The notes under the pieces: generated by a model
The model's database searches: none
The model's input: only the letters and a program-made list of their open reading frames with translations
Told to the model about the DNA's origin: nothing
Program-made: the position numbers and the translations under genes
DNA from: an uncultured Oscillospiraceae bacterium
GTDB taxonomy: Bacteria > Bacillota > Clostridia > Oscillospirales > Oscillospiraceae
DNA: 17,077 bases
Direction of reading: 5' to 3'
NCBI GenBank assembly: GCA_937915075.1
Contig: CALDMA010000073.1
Location: 1-17,077 of the forward strand
In this document: piece by piece, positions 6,127-13,690 of the stretch
Numbering within the stretch: position 1 is the first letter of the stretch
Layout: each line of letters opens with the position of its first letter

Positions 6127-7482
6127 TCAGTAGGGGCAGGGAAACGCGGAGAACACCGCGTGTCCGTCCACGAGCGTGAAGGGATACTCGTAGGTGTCCA
6201 CCGTGTCGGTCGGGACGAACGCCTGCGCGTCGTCGCTCCAGTCGCCGCGTGTAATGGTCTGGATCAGCACGCCGCTGCTGCCGATGATCGTGACCTCCAT
6301 CTCGTCGCCCATGATGGTGATGTCGCTGCCGCGGTCGGCCCACGCCGCGTAGAGCGCGCCGTCGGACTCCACGAAGCGGCCCGTGGCGAGCCATTCGTCG
6401 GCAAGCTCCGCGCTGACGTGCTCGCACAGCAGCTCGCGCAGCTCGTCGAGCGTATTCACATCGCGCAGCGTGACGCGGGCGAGGTCCAGTCCGTCCACCG
6501 TAATGCCGGGGGCGCCGCTGTCCACAGGCGGGGTGGTCATGTTGAACCACGACCAGAGCGTTTTGGTGGTGTAGTAGTCCGCGAGGATGATCTCGTCCTG
6601 CGGCACGTCGAGCAGCGACTGTGTGTGGCTGTCGAGCGCGTTGTAGAAGCGGCTGAAGGGGATGTAGAATTTCTGCGCCGAGGCAGCATGGGGCGCGATG
6701 ACGGCTGGGTCAAAGGCAATGGTCATGCCCCTGAAGTCGAAATAGAAGCTCGCGTTGGCGGCAAGGTCGAAGATGTAGGAGGCGTAGTCCTCAAAGTAAT
6801 ACTCGCTCAGCCCCTGCGCGTCGATCTGCTCCAGAACCGCCATCGCCAGCGTATGCGTCAGCGTTTCGCCGAGGGCGCTGTCGGTCGAGGACTGTGCGTC
6901 CAGATTGTCGAGCGTCAGAAATTCGCCGGTCGTCAGGTCAAAGCTCCAGGCGCGGATGCTCTCCCAGCCGTGCGCGCCGCCATAGTTGGAGTAACCCCCG
7001 CCCCAGACGCTCACAAGACCGCTGAACTGGCAGATGTCGCCCACGATAAGCTCCTCGGCATAGTTCGTCCAGTAGGCGCGCTGCTCCTCGTCGAGACCGG
7101 CGTAGTGCTCCCGCGCCATCGCCAGCGCCTCCTGCGCGGAGGCGTCCAGCGCGTCCGCGGCGCGCTGCATCTCGGCGTTGAAGGCAAGCGCCGCGGCGTA
7201 TTCCCGCGGGACGTCGACCGCCGCGTTGCTGACCGGCGGCGTATAGACCTCGTCGGCCGACGTGCGGACCTCGAGCTGCGGCAGGTCGTATTTTTCGATG
7301 AGCAGCACCGTGCCGTCGTCGGCCTTGTACTCGACTTCCTTTGTCAGGTGCTCCTCGGTAAAGACGATGCGCAGCTCGTCCTTTGCCGGCTCGTCGGGCT
7401 CGCCCGGACCGACCTTGACGGCGCAGGCGCCGAGCGGCAGCGCCAGCGAGAGCGCGAGCAGGGTGGAAAGCAGTTTTTTCAT
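6127..7482 (-). CDS. DUF3298-domain lipoprotein
   Basis: A 451-aa predicted lipoprotein with lipobox LPLGAC and lipidated Cys20, followed by an acidic Pro-rich linker (about 25-37). The middle region has a DUF4163/PdaC-like start (IEKYDLPQLEV), and the segment from TTGEFLTLDNL through FRGMTIAFDPAVIAPHAA to FYIPFSRF is the pattern of DUF3298, a domain of secreted or membrane-anchored RsiV/PdaC-like proteins. RsiV and PdaC bind or act on lysozyme or peptidoglycan, but no catalytic domain is visible here, so a sensing or binding role is only an inference. The start ATG (complement of 7480-7482) has AAAGGAGAA; upstream in-frame sequence lies inside tmcAL and is rejected. It follows tmcAL by 29 nt and is probably co-transcribed. 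Confidence 0.82.
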   Translation of the reverse strand: MKKLLSTLLALSLALPLGACAVKVGPGEPDEPAKDELRIVFTEEHLTKEVEYKADDGTVLLIEKYDLPQLEVRTSADEVYTPPVSNAAVDVPREYAAALAFNAEMQRAADALDASAQEALAMAREHYAGLDEEQRAYWTNYAEELIVGDICQFSGLVSVWGGGYSNYGGAHGWESIRAWSFDLTTGEFLTLDNLDAQSSTDSALGETLTHTLAMAVLEQIDAQGLSEYYFEDYASYIFDLAANASFYFDFRGMTIAFDPAVIAPHAASAQKFYIPFSRFYNALDSHTQSLLDVPQDEIILADYYTTKTLWSWFNMTTPPVDSGAPGITVDGLDLARVTLRDVNTLDELRELLCEHVSAELADEWLATGRFVESDGALYAAWADRGSDITIMGDEMEVTIIGSSGVLIQTITRGDWSDDAQAFVPTDTVDTYEYPFTLVDGHAVFSAFPCPY

Positions 7483-7511
7483 AGGGCTTCTCCTTTCTGA
7501 TAGAGGGGAGG

Positions 7512-8708
7512 TCACAGAATGACCGGGTCGGTCGTCCACGCGCTGCCGGGCCTTGCCGCGGCGAGGTCGGGATAGGCGAGGACGTATTGCTCCTCGGCGC
7601 GGGCGGTCAGGGCGAAGAGCCGCTGCGCCTCCGCGTCCAGCTTCCGCACGTCCGCGCTCTTCGTGAGGATAGGCGCGGCGGCGGTCGTTTTCATGCGTCG
7701 GAGCACCTCGCGCCCGCGCGCATTGCACGCGAGCACACGCAGATAGGGCACGCGCTGCGGGGTGTCCTCCGGCGTGACGCCGAGATAGGCGGCGAGCAGC
7801 AGCCGCCGCAGCCGCGCGTGGGCGTAGCGCTTGGACTTTGCCGCGGCAAGGATGCCGTCGATCGTCGTCTCGCGCTGCACGGCGTCGTAGAAGCGGTGGT
7901 AAAGCCCCTCACCGCCGCCGTCAAAGGGGGCGAAGTCCTCCTCGCGCATCGCGCGCAGACGGGCGAGGATCGCCCGCTCGGCGTTCGCCATCGTCACCGG
8001 CGCGCGGCCTGCCGCGCGTTCGCGCGCGCAGATCGCCGCGCTCTCCGGCGTGAGAAATCCGTCGGCGCACGCGCCGCTTCGGAGCAGCTCGCGGATGTGG
8101 CTCGCGGAGGCAAAGCCCTCTGCCGCGCCCTCGTCGTGCCCGACGCCCCTTCGCGGCAGCGCCAGCGGCTCCGGCGCGGCTCCCTGCCGCGCGATGGCCT
8201 TGCAGTATTCCACGCCGAGAATGTCGTTCGGCTGCGTGAGGACGGCGGCCTTTTCGCCGAGCAGCGCCTGCGCCGCGCGCTCGCGCGCCGCGGCGAAGGA
8301 GACGCCCTCCTGTAGGCCTTGACGCAGACGCGCGGCAAAGGGCTCCGACTCGAGCGCCGCGGCCACGGCCTTCAGCGTTTCCGTGTCGCCGCACTCGCTG
8401 CCGAAGACCAGCGTGTCCACCGCGCCGGTCGCCGCCAGCACGCCCACGCCGCCCGCGGCGAAGCCCTCGGCGGACGAGATCGCCCACGGCAGCGGCAGCT
8501 CGAGCACGAGGTCGGCGCCGCCGCGCACGGCGGCCTCCGCGCGTGCGTGCGTCCGCATGACGGCAAAATCGCCCCGCTGGACGAAGCTGCCGCTCATGGC
8601 GCAGACAACGACGGTCTCCGCGCCGAGACGGCGGCGCAGCTCGCCGATCTGCCAGGCATGGCCGCGATGGAATGGATTATACTCACTTATGATACCAGCA
8701 GTCCGCAT
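7512..8708 (-). CDS. tmcAL: tRNA(Met) cytidine acetate ligase (YlbM family)
   Basis: TmcAL uses acetate and ATP to make N4-acetylcytidine at the wobble base of elongator tRNA(Met). The 398-aa product begins MRTAGIISEYNPFHRGH, with the HxGH nucleotidylyltransferase motif at 14-17, and continues with MSGSFVQRGDFAVM (38-51) and ADLVLELPLPWAISSAEGFA, all diagnostic of the YlbM family. TQPNDILGVEYCKAI and SASHIR follow. The length matches the family (about 400 aa). Two starts are possible: ATG at 8717 (three more residues) or 8708. The latter is chosen because homologues begin directly with M-x-x-x-GIIxEYNPFH; the ribosome site is weak for both. The gene is divergent from ackA, and an enzyme that consumes acetate next to acetate kinase is notable but may be chance. 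Confidence 0.93.
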   Translation of the reverse strand: MRTAGIISEYNPFHRGHAWQIGELRRRLGAETVVVCAMSGSFVQRGDFAVMRTHARAEAAVRGGADLVLELPLPWAISSAEGFAAGGVGVLAATGAVDTLVFGSECGDTETLKAVAAALESEPFAARLRQGLQEGVSFAAARERAAQALLGEKAAVLTQPNDILGVEYCKAIARQGAAPEPLALPRRGVGHDEGAAEGFASASHIRELLRSGACADGFLTPESAAICARERAAGRAPVTMANAERAILARLRAMREEDFAPFDGGGEGLYHRFYDAVQRETTIDGILAAAKSKRYAHARLRRLLLAAYLGVTPEDTPQRVPYLRVLACNARGREVLRRMKTTAAAPILTKSADVRKLDAEAQRLFALTARAEEQYVLAYPDLAAARPGSAWTTDPVIL

Positions 8709-8760
8709 AAAAATCATCTCAAAATGGTTACAATTTTGGCTCCTGCAAAAAAATTTATGG

Positions 8761-8788
8761 TTGTCATCACGGAAATTTTTGCTATAAT
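8761..8788 (+). promoter_or_regulatory. Extended -10 promoter of ackA
   Basis: TTGTCA (8761-8766), 16 nt, TATAAT (8783-8788), with TGC just before the -10. The transcript would have a leader of about 105 nt before the ackA start. Confidence 0.82.
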
Positions 8789-8802
8789 AAAAGGCGTATG
8801 TA

Positions 8803-8819
8803 TTGGTCCGTTGGACAAA
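8803..8819. promoter_or_regulatory. Dyad-symmetric operator-like site at the ackA transcription start
   Basis: TTGGTCC-GTT-GGACAAA has one mismatched pair (8805/8817) and covers the region about +8 to +25 from the expected start. Its position suits repressor binding, but it does not match a motif I can name. It is followed by a 9-bp tandem repeat AATTCCCAT (8818-8835). Confidence 0.3.
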
Positions 8820-8900
8820 TTCCCATAATTCCCATCTCTATCTTACCTGAAATTGGGGCACATTGCAAGACGCCGCCCCCTGGAAAACGGAGGAAACAAC

Positions 8901-10100
8901 ATGAATGTTCTGGTCATCAACGCAGGAAGCTCTTCCCTGAAGTATCAGCTTCTCAACCCCGCCACCGGCGCGCTGCTCGCCAAGGGCCTTTGCGAGCGCA
9001 TCGGCATCGACGGCAAGTTCACCTACAAGCCCCAGCTCGAGGGCAAGGAGGCCATCAAGGCTGCCGACGTCGCCATGCCCACCCACAACGAAGCCATCGC
9101 CGCTGTTCTCAATGCCCTCGTGGACGAGAAGAACGGTGTCATCGGCTCCATGAAGGAGATCGACGCGGTCGGTCACCGCGTGGTCCACGGCGGCGAGAAG
9201 TTCGCCAAGTCCGTCGTCATCACCGACGAGGTCATGGCCGCCATCGAGGAGTGCAACCCCCTCGCGCCTCTGCACAACCCCGCCAACATCATCGGCATCA
9301 AGGCCTGCCAGCAGCTCATGCCCGGCGTACCCATGGTCGCCGTGTTCGACACCGCCTTCCATCAGACGATGCCTCCTGTGGCCTACACCTACGCCATTCC
9401 CTATGAGTATTACGAGAACGATAAGGTCCGCCGCTACGGCTTTCACGGCACCAGCCACAAGTATGTGGCCTCCCGCGCCGCCGATATGCTCGGCAAGCCC
9501 ATCGAGAGCCTGAAGCTCATCTCCTGCCACCTCGGCAACGGCTCCTCCGTCACCGCCGTGGACGGCGGCAAGAGCGTGGAGACCTCCATGGGCTTCACGC
9601 CCCTCGCCGGTCTGCCCATGGGTACCCGCGCGGGCGACATCGACGCCGGCATTCTGGAGTACCTGATGAACAAGTACGGCTACTCCATCGGCGAAATGCT
9701 GAGCATCCTCAACAAGAAGTCCGGCATGGAGGGCATCTCCGGCGTTTCCTCCGACTTCCGCGATCTGGAGGAGGGCGCCGAGAAGGGCAGCGAGCGCTGC
9801 GCGCTTGCCCGCGAGAAGTTCGCCTATGAGGTCAAGAAGCTCATCGGCGCGTATGCCGCCGTCATGGGCGGCGTGGACGCCATCATCTTCACCGCCGGCG
9901 TCGGCGAGAACGACGCGCTCGAGCGTATGCAGATCGCGTCCGGCCTGGAGTATATGGGCGTGAAGATGGACGAGGACGCCAACAACGTCCGCGGCGAGGA
10001 GCGCGTGATCTCCGCCACGGATTCCAAGGTCAAGGTCCTGCTCATCCCCACCAACGAAGAGCTGATGATCGCCATGGATACCGCCTCCCTCGTCGGCTGA
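8901..10100 (+). CDS. ackA: Acetate kinase
   Basis: AckA interconverts acetyl-phosphate + ADP and acetate + ATP, the energy-yielding last step of acetate fermentation. The product is 399 aa, the standard length. Diagnostic blocks are VINAGSSSLKYQL at the N-terminus (Asn7 and the phosphate loop), AVGHRVVHGGEKF, VAVFDTAFHQTMP (catalytic Asp), RRYGFHGTSHKYV, HLGNGSSVTAVDGGKSV, GFTPLAGLPMGTRAGDID and IFTAGVGEN. The ATG at 8901 has GGAGGAA 7-8 nt upstream. The gene stands alone between its own promoter and terminator; pta, the usual partner, is not in the window. The frame shows few rare-looking codons and strong signals, consistent with high expression. Confidence 0.98.
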   Translation: MNVLVINAGSSSLKYQLLNPATGALLAKGLCERIGIDGKFTYKPQLEGKEAIKAADVAMPTHNEAIAAVLNALVDEKNGVIGSMKEIDAVGHRVVHGGEKFAKSVVITDEVMAAIEECNPLAPLHNPANIIGIKACQQLMPGVPMVAVFDTAFHQTMPPVAYTYAIPYEYYENDKVRRYGFHGTSHKYVASRAADMLGKPIESLKLISCHLGNGSSVTAVDGGKSVETSMGFTPLAGLPMGTRAGDIDAGILEYLMNKYGYSIGEMLSILNKKSGMEGISGVSSDFRDLEEGAEKGSERCALAREKFAYEVKKLIGAYAAVMGGVDAIIFTAGVGENDALERMQIASGLEYMGVKMDEDANNVRGEERVISATDSKVKVLLIPTNEELMIAMDTASLVG

Positions 10101-10118
10101 GACAAAAAAGCAAGCTGA

Positions 10119-10155
10119 AAAAAGGAAGCAGATGCAAAGCATCTGCTTCCTTTTT
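10119..10155. terminator. Bidirectional terminator between ackA and the convergent operon
   Basis: A perfect 17-bp stem AAAAAGGAAGCAGATGC / GCATCTGCTTCCTTTTT (10119-10135, 10139-10155) with an AAA loop. A-tract and T-tract lie on the two sides, so it can stop transcription in both directions. Confidence 0.92.
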
Positions 10156-10157
10156 CG

Positions 10158-10829
10158 TTATTCCATGGTCTCCGGCTGCGCTTTATCCCACGGGAGCGGG
10201 AGCCTCTGCACGAGCCCGATGAGCTGGCCCGAGAGGAGCACGGTCAGCAGCGAGTAGCCGATGCGCCGCAGCGGGATGTAGGTCAGCGACAGGCCGAGCA
10301 CCACCAGATCGGTGGAGAGATAGGCCCATTGGATGCCCATGCCCGTGACGTGCGCGATGCACATGGCGAGCGCGTCGTCGCCGCCGGAGGCGCCGCCCGC
10401 GCGCACGGAAAGTCCCGCGCCGATGCCGACGAACAGCGCGCCGACCACGGCGGCGAGCAGCGGCATTTCAGCCAGCTGCGGCCAGAGCGGCGGGAACAGC
10501 TCAAAGACCTTGTAGGGCAGGGAAAAGCCCACGGTCGCGATGAGCGAGTAGGCGATGAAGCCGCGGCCCAGCAGCCTCCAGCCCCAGCCGTAGCACAGCA
10601 GGTTCAGCACGAAGCCGGAGACGGCGGGGGAGAGGGAGAACCAATGGTCGAGCAGCAGCGTCGCGCCGAGCACGCCGCCCTCGGTGATGCCGGAGACGGA
10701 GTGGACGTGGTAGAGGCCGAACGCCAGGAACGCGCTGGAGAAAAACGCCATCCAACAGCGCCAGCGCTCCAGGCCGCGCACGGTGGCGCGGCACTCGGCC
10801 CAGAGGCCGCGCAGGGTGGGGGAAGACAA
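10158..10829 (-). CDS. YitT/DUF161-family integral membrane protein (short form)
   Basis: A 223-aa membrane protein with five or six hydrophobic segments. Two internally similar loops, SVSGITEGGVLGATLLL (45-61) and AGGASGGDDALAM, are the re-entrant Gly-rich motifs of the YitT family (COG1284). Full-length YitT proteins are around 280 aa and end with a soluble DUF2179 domain; this one stops after the membrane part (IGLVQRLPLPWDKAQPETME), so it is a short form. The role of the family is not established. The start is TTG at 10829, with GTGAGG 7 nt upstream on the minus strand. It is the last gene of the five-gene minus-strand operon, 35 nt after the lipoprotein gene and just before the terminator. 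Confidence 0.72.
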   Translation of the reverse strand: MSSPTLRGLWAECRATVRGLERWRCWMAFFSSAFLAFGLYHVHSVSGITEGGVLGATLLLDHWFSLSPAVSGFVLNLLCYGWGWRLLGRGFIAYSLIATVGFSLPYKVFELFPPLWPQLAEMPLLAAVVGALFVGIGAGLSVRAGGASGGDDALAMCIAHVTGMGIQWAYLSTDLVVLGLSLTYIPLRRIGYSLLTVLLSGQLIGLVQRLPLPWDKAQPETME

Positions 10830-10864
10830 GCTAAAACCTCACGATCTGTTGTGGATTTGGCGGC

Positions 10865-11524
10865 TCAGGCGGTTTCTTCACGCACAAAGCCTTCGGGGTA
10901 AACGGTGAAGTCGTACACCGTGCCGTCCTCGGGAACGGCGAGCGAGCCGTCCTGTAAGCTGAGGAAGGGCTGGTAGGTGACGGCTGTGCCGTCCGCGGCG
11001 GTGACGGTGACCTGCGTGTTCGGCATGATGTCGCTCTCGTTGGCGATGAGATACACCGGCGCAGCGCCGCTATTGTGGTAGAGAAGCTCGCCGGTCTCGG
11101 GCAGCTCCGCGCCCTCGGTGAGCCAGCCGTACTCGTTTACGGCGATGTCCGCGCTCTCGTCGGCGGCGACGAGGCAGTAGATGTCCCAGCCGCCGGGGGC
11201 GACGACCTGCCCGGCGGGGATCTCGCGCAGGAAGGGATAGGCGGTGAGACAGTCTGCGCCCTCGAGCAGGGCGGTCAGATCGGCGCTCTCCTCGCCGCCG
11301 GTCGAGCCGAGGTAGGCGCAGCCGAGCACCGCGCCCGCGTCGCGGATGGTCTCGCGCAGGTCGGCGAGCGACTGCTCCGCCTCGCTCGGCGCGGGAGAGT
11401 CGGGGGTATCGGGCTGCTCGACCGGCGGCTGTACGGAGGGGTCCTCTGTCGGCTTTTTCCCGCCGCAGGCGGTGAGGGCGAGCAGCAGCAGCGCGCCGAG
11501 CAGCGCGCAAAGGATTCGTTTCAT
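10865..11524 (-). CDS. Small lipoprotein of unknown function
   Basis: A 219-aa predicted lipoprotein: signal MKRILCALLGALLLLALTAC with Cys20 as the lipidated residue, then GGKK and a Pro/Glu/Asp-rich disordered linker (about 25-50). The remaining globular part (52-219) has alternating beta-rich segments such as TQVTVTAADGTAVTYQPFLSL and a C-terminal VYDFTVYPEGF. I do not recognise a named domain. The start ATG at 11524 has AAAGGAAC; the longer in-frame upstream sequence overlaps the TPM gene and is rejected. The gap from the TPM gene is 22 nt and to the YitT-like gene 35 nt, so it is the fourth gene of the operon and probably works at the outer face of the same membrane complex. Confidence 0.72.
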   Translation of the reverse strand: MKRILCALLGALLLLALTACGGKKPTEDPSVQPPVEQPDTPDSPAPSEAEQSLADLRETIRDAGAVLGCAYLGSTGGEESADLTALLEGADCLTAYPFLREIPAGQVVAPGGWDIYCLVAADESADIAVNEYGWLTEGAELPETGELLYHNSGAAPVYLIANESDIMPNTQVTVTAADGTAVTYQPFLSLQDGSLAVPEDGTVYDFTVYPEGFVREETA

Positions 11525-11546
11525 GGGAAGGGTTCCTTTCGGAGAT

Positions 11547-12464
11547 TCAGAATTTTCCGCCGGAGTGCGAGAAGCCGCCAGAGTTGACGGTCGTGCCGCC
11601 GGAGAAGCTGGGCCCGCTGTCATGGTCGTCAGACTCCGTCTTGATGGGCGTGCGCACCTCGGTGGTGTGGGTGAAGCGGTCCTCGCGTGCGGTGATCTCG
11701 GTGCCGCCGGAGACGGTGTAGCGCGCGGCCTCGGTCGCGCGGCGCACGCTCTTGAGCTGACGCTTATAGATCGCGCAGACGATGAACGCCACGATCAGAC
11801 CGAGGGGCAGACCGAACCGGAAGGCCATGAGGGCGGCAAAGAAAAGCTTATCCCCGAAGCTCAGCGGTTCATATTCCTCCTCGGTATCGTCGGACGGCTC
11901 CACGTCGATGGGCGTGCCGTTGGCGTTGGCCTCAAGGTAGCAGCCGCAGGCGGCGATGTAGTCCGCGAAGCCGCCGGACCAGTCGTCCTCACGGAAATTG
12001 TCGAGGAACTCGTCCTGCATGATGTACTTGCCGTAGTCGGTGAAGGCGGCGTTGGCGGTGTCGCCGTGGGCCATGAGCTCAAAATCGCGCTCGGCCATGC
12101 TCAGCGCGAGTATGATGCCGTTCCCGTCGTAGGAGTCCGCAAGCCCGAGCGCGTCCCACGCGTATTCGGTGAAGGCGGCCATGCCGGTCTCGCCGGTCTC
12201 CGTGACCGCGTCGGGGTCGATGTAGTCCGCCATGTCGTCGACGGTCACGACGTACACGCCGCAGCCGTATTGCTCGCTCACCGCCGCAGCCGCCTCGTTG
12301 AGCGCGGCGCAGTCATCCGCGGAAAGAATGCCCGCTTCCTCGGCGACGTAGGAGCCCTCTCCCACAGGAGCAAGCTCGGCGTAGGTCCACGCCGCGGCGG
12401 ACACGCTCAGCGACAGCGCGAGGACGAAGGCAGAGAGCAGAGAAGCATATTTCTTCATCATCAT
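11547..12464 (-). CDS. TPM-domain membrane protein (YgcG/YdjH-like)
   Basis: A 305-aa protein with a signal peptide (1-25), an extracytoplasmic TPM domain (about 40-180, from ILSADDCAALNEAAAAV through DSYDGNGIILALSMAERDFEL), an acidic linker (190-200), one membrane segment (209-233) and a cytoplasmic tail ending FSGGTTVNSGGFSHSGGKF. The GGxSHSGGxF tail is typical of YgcG-type proteins. B. subtilis YdjH, which helps anchor PspA, has the same plan. TPM proteins have been linked to phosphatase activity and to membrane-complex assembly; catalysis is not certain here. Three successive ATGs (12464, 12461, 12458) follow an AAGGAGGT overlapping the upstream stop; the second has the best spacing, so the N-terminus is uncertain by one or two Met. 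It is coupled to the preceding zinc-ribbon gene. Confidence 0.83.
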   Translation of the reverse strand: MMMKKYASLLSAFVLALSLSVSAAAWTYAELAPVGEGSYVAEEAGILSADDCAALNEAAAAVSEQYGCGVYVVTVDDMADYIDPDAVTETGETGMAAFTEYAWDALGLADSYDGNGIILALSMAERDFELMAHGDTANAAFTDYGKYIMQDEFLDNFREDDWSGGFADYIAACGCYLEANANGTPIDVEPSDDTEEEYEPLSFGDKLFFAALMAFRFGLPLGLIVAFIVCAIYKRQLKSVRRATEAARYTVSGGTEITAREDRFTHTTEVRTPIKTESDDHDSGPSFSGGTTVNSGGFSHSGGKF

Positions 12465-12473
12465 GCCACCTCC

Positions 12474-13592
12474 TTACAGGTTCAGGAGCAGTCCGGCAGC
12501 CATCACGCCCAGCATACAAAGACCGGTGATGGCGGCGAAGTGCTTCCAGTACAGTCCCTTGTCGAGCGGCAGGTCGCCGACGAGCTTTCCCGTCTGGCCG
12601 TTCATGGCGAAGAGGAAGCTCTTGCCGTTCCACTTCGTGCTCAGCAGCCACACGGGCATGAGCGCGTAGTGGACCTTGCCGCGGTGGAGCGTGACGTTCC
12701 GGCTCTCGACCGTGCAGGAGGTGTAGTCGCCGCGGGCGTCCTGCTCCATCAGCTCCACGGCGCTCGTTTCGCAGCGGCTGTCCGCGCGCTGGGCGCAGTC
12801 CTGCACGGAGACGTCGTACTTGTCGGCGAGGAAGCCGGGCAGATACGCCGTGGAGAAGGGCTTGAGCTCCTTGTAGTCAAAGGGCTCGATGGCGTCCATG
12901 TGGTCGTCGGGCATCTTGCTCGAGGCGTCCACCGGCACGCGCTCAAACTGCACGCGGCCCGCGCGGCGCACGTCGTAATGGTTCGTGACGGTCACGTTTT
13001 CACGGGCGGTGGAGTAGCCGCTCACCTTGGTGCCGTGGCAGCGGACGTCGACCTCGGCGCTGCCGTCGTAGAGCCAGAAGGGGACGTAGACGCCCTTGAC
13101 CTCCTCGATGTGGTTCTCGTTGGAAAACGCCTTCGGCAGCAGCTTCTTGCCGCCGTAGTGCTTTTTGAGCGCCGCGATCGCGGCGGCCTTATCCAGCTTG
13201 AAGGGCAGCACATAGTCGGGCTTGAGCGCACCGCTGAACTGCCCGGGCACGATGGTGTTGTTGCCGCAGTAGGGGCAGGAGGTCGCGCTGGTCGTCTCGT
13301 CGCAGATCAGCTCCGCGCCGCAGCTCGGGCAGGAATAGACGCGCAGCTTTTCCGCGTCCGCGCCCCAGTCGCTGCCGGAGACGGACGCCCATTCGCCGTC
13401 CGCCGCGGCCCGCTCCTCCGCCTGACGGAACGCGCCGGCGGCCTGCGCGTCCTTCTCGGCGTAGAGCTTTTCGATCTCCGCGACCTCATAGCTCGAGCCG
13501 CAGAAGTCGCATTGGAGCTTGCCGGTCGCGCCGTCGAAGCGCAGCGGGCCGGTGCAGGCGGGACACTTGTAATTGGTCACCTGATTTGCCAT
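12474..13592 (-). CDS. Double zinc-ribbon, tail-anchored membrane protein (YdjG-like)
   Basis: A 372-aa protein. The first zinc ribbon is CPAC (10-13) with CDFC (28-31) and the second CPSC (88-91) with CPYC (106-109). A conserved central domain follows, with PFKLDKAAAIAALKKHYGGKKLLPKAF, VKGVYVPFWLYDG and KVHYALMPVWLLSTKWNGKSFLFAMNGQTGKLVGDLP. A single membrane segment closes the protein (352-372). Family members are often mislabelled TFIIB-type or PriA-like because of the zinc ribbons; no helicase or DNA-binding domain is present. The order ydjI-like, ydjG-like, ydjH-like and shared features point to B. subtilis YdjG, a membrane partner of PspA. The ATG at 13592 has AAAGGAGAG. The stop overlaps the TPM ribosome site. 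Longer upstream in-frame sequence overlaps the SPFH gene and is rejected. Confidence 0.82.
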   Translation of the reverse strand: MANQVTNYKCPACTGPLRFDGATGKLQCDFCGSSYEVAEIEKLYAEKDAQAAGAFRQAEERAAADGEWASVSGSDWGADAEKLRVYSCPSCGAELICDETTSATSCPYCGNNTIVPGQFSGALKPDYVLPFKLDKAAAIAALKKHYGGKKLLPKAFSNENHIEEVKGVYVPFWLYDGSAEVDVRCHGTKVSGYSTARENVTVTNHYDVRRAGRVQFERVPVDASSKMPDDHMDAIEPFDYKELKPFSTAYLPGFLADKYDVSVQDCAQRADSRCETSAVELMEQDARGDYTSCTVESRNVTLHRGKVHYALMPVWLLSTKWNGKSFLFAMNGQTGKLVGDLPLDKGLYWKHFAAITGLCMLGVMAAGLLLNL

Positions 13593-13635
13593 GCTTTTCT
13601 CTCCTTTTTTCAGACTTGTCATAAGGTCGGCAGGA

Positions 13636-13658
13636 GCCTGCCGCGCAGCGCGGCAGGC
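13636..13658. repeat. Strong GC-rich hairpin inside the operon gap
   Basis: A perfect 10-bp stem GCCTGCCGCG / CGCGGCAGGC with a 3-nt loop lies in the 98-nt gap between the SPFH and zinc-ribbon genes. No T-run follows on the minus strand, so it is not an intrinsic terminator. It may slow 3' decay or stagger expression between the first gene and the rest. Neighbouring GGCAGG can also pair with CCTGCC, giving an alternative fold. Confidence 0.6.
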
Positions 13659-13690
13659 CCGATCATACCGTGTTATCGTTTGTTTATCGC

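Noticed and set aside
12474..13592. Reading the zinc-ribbon protein as a TFIIB- or PriA-like DNA protein
   Set aside because: Only the zinc ribbons resemble these; there is no helicase or cyclin fold, and a C-terminal membrane helix plus the TPM/SPFH neighbours point to a membrane role.
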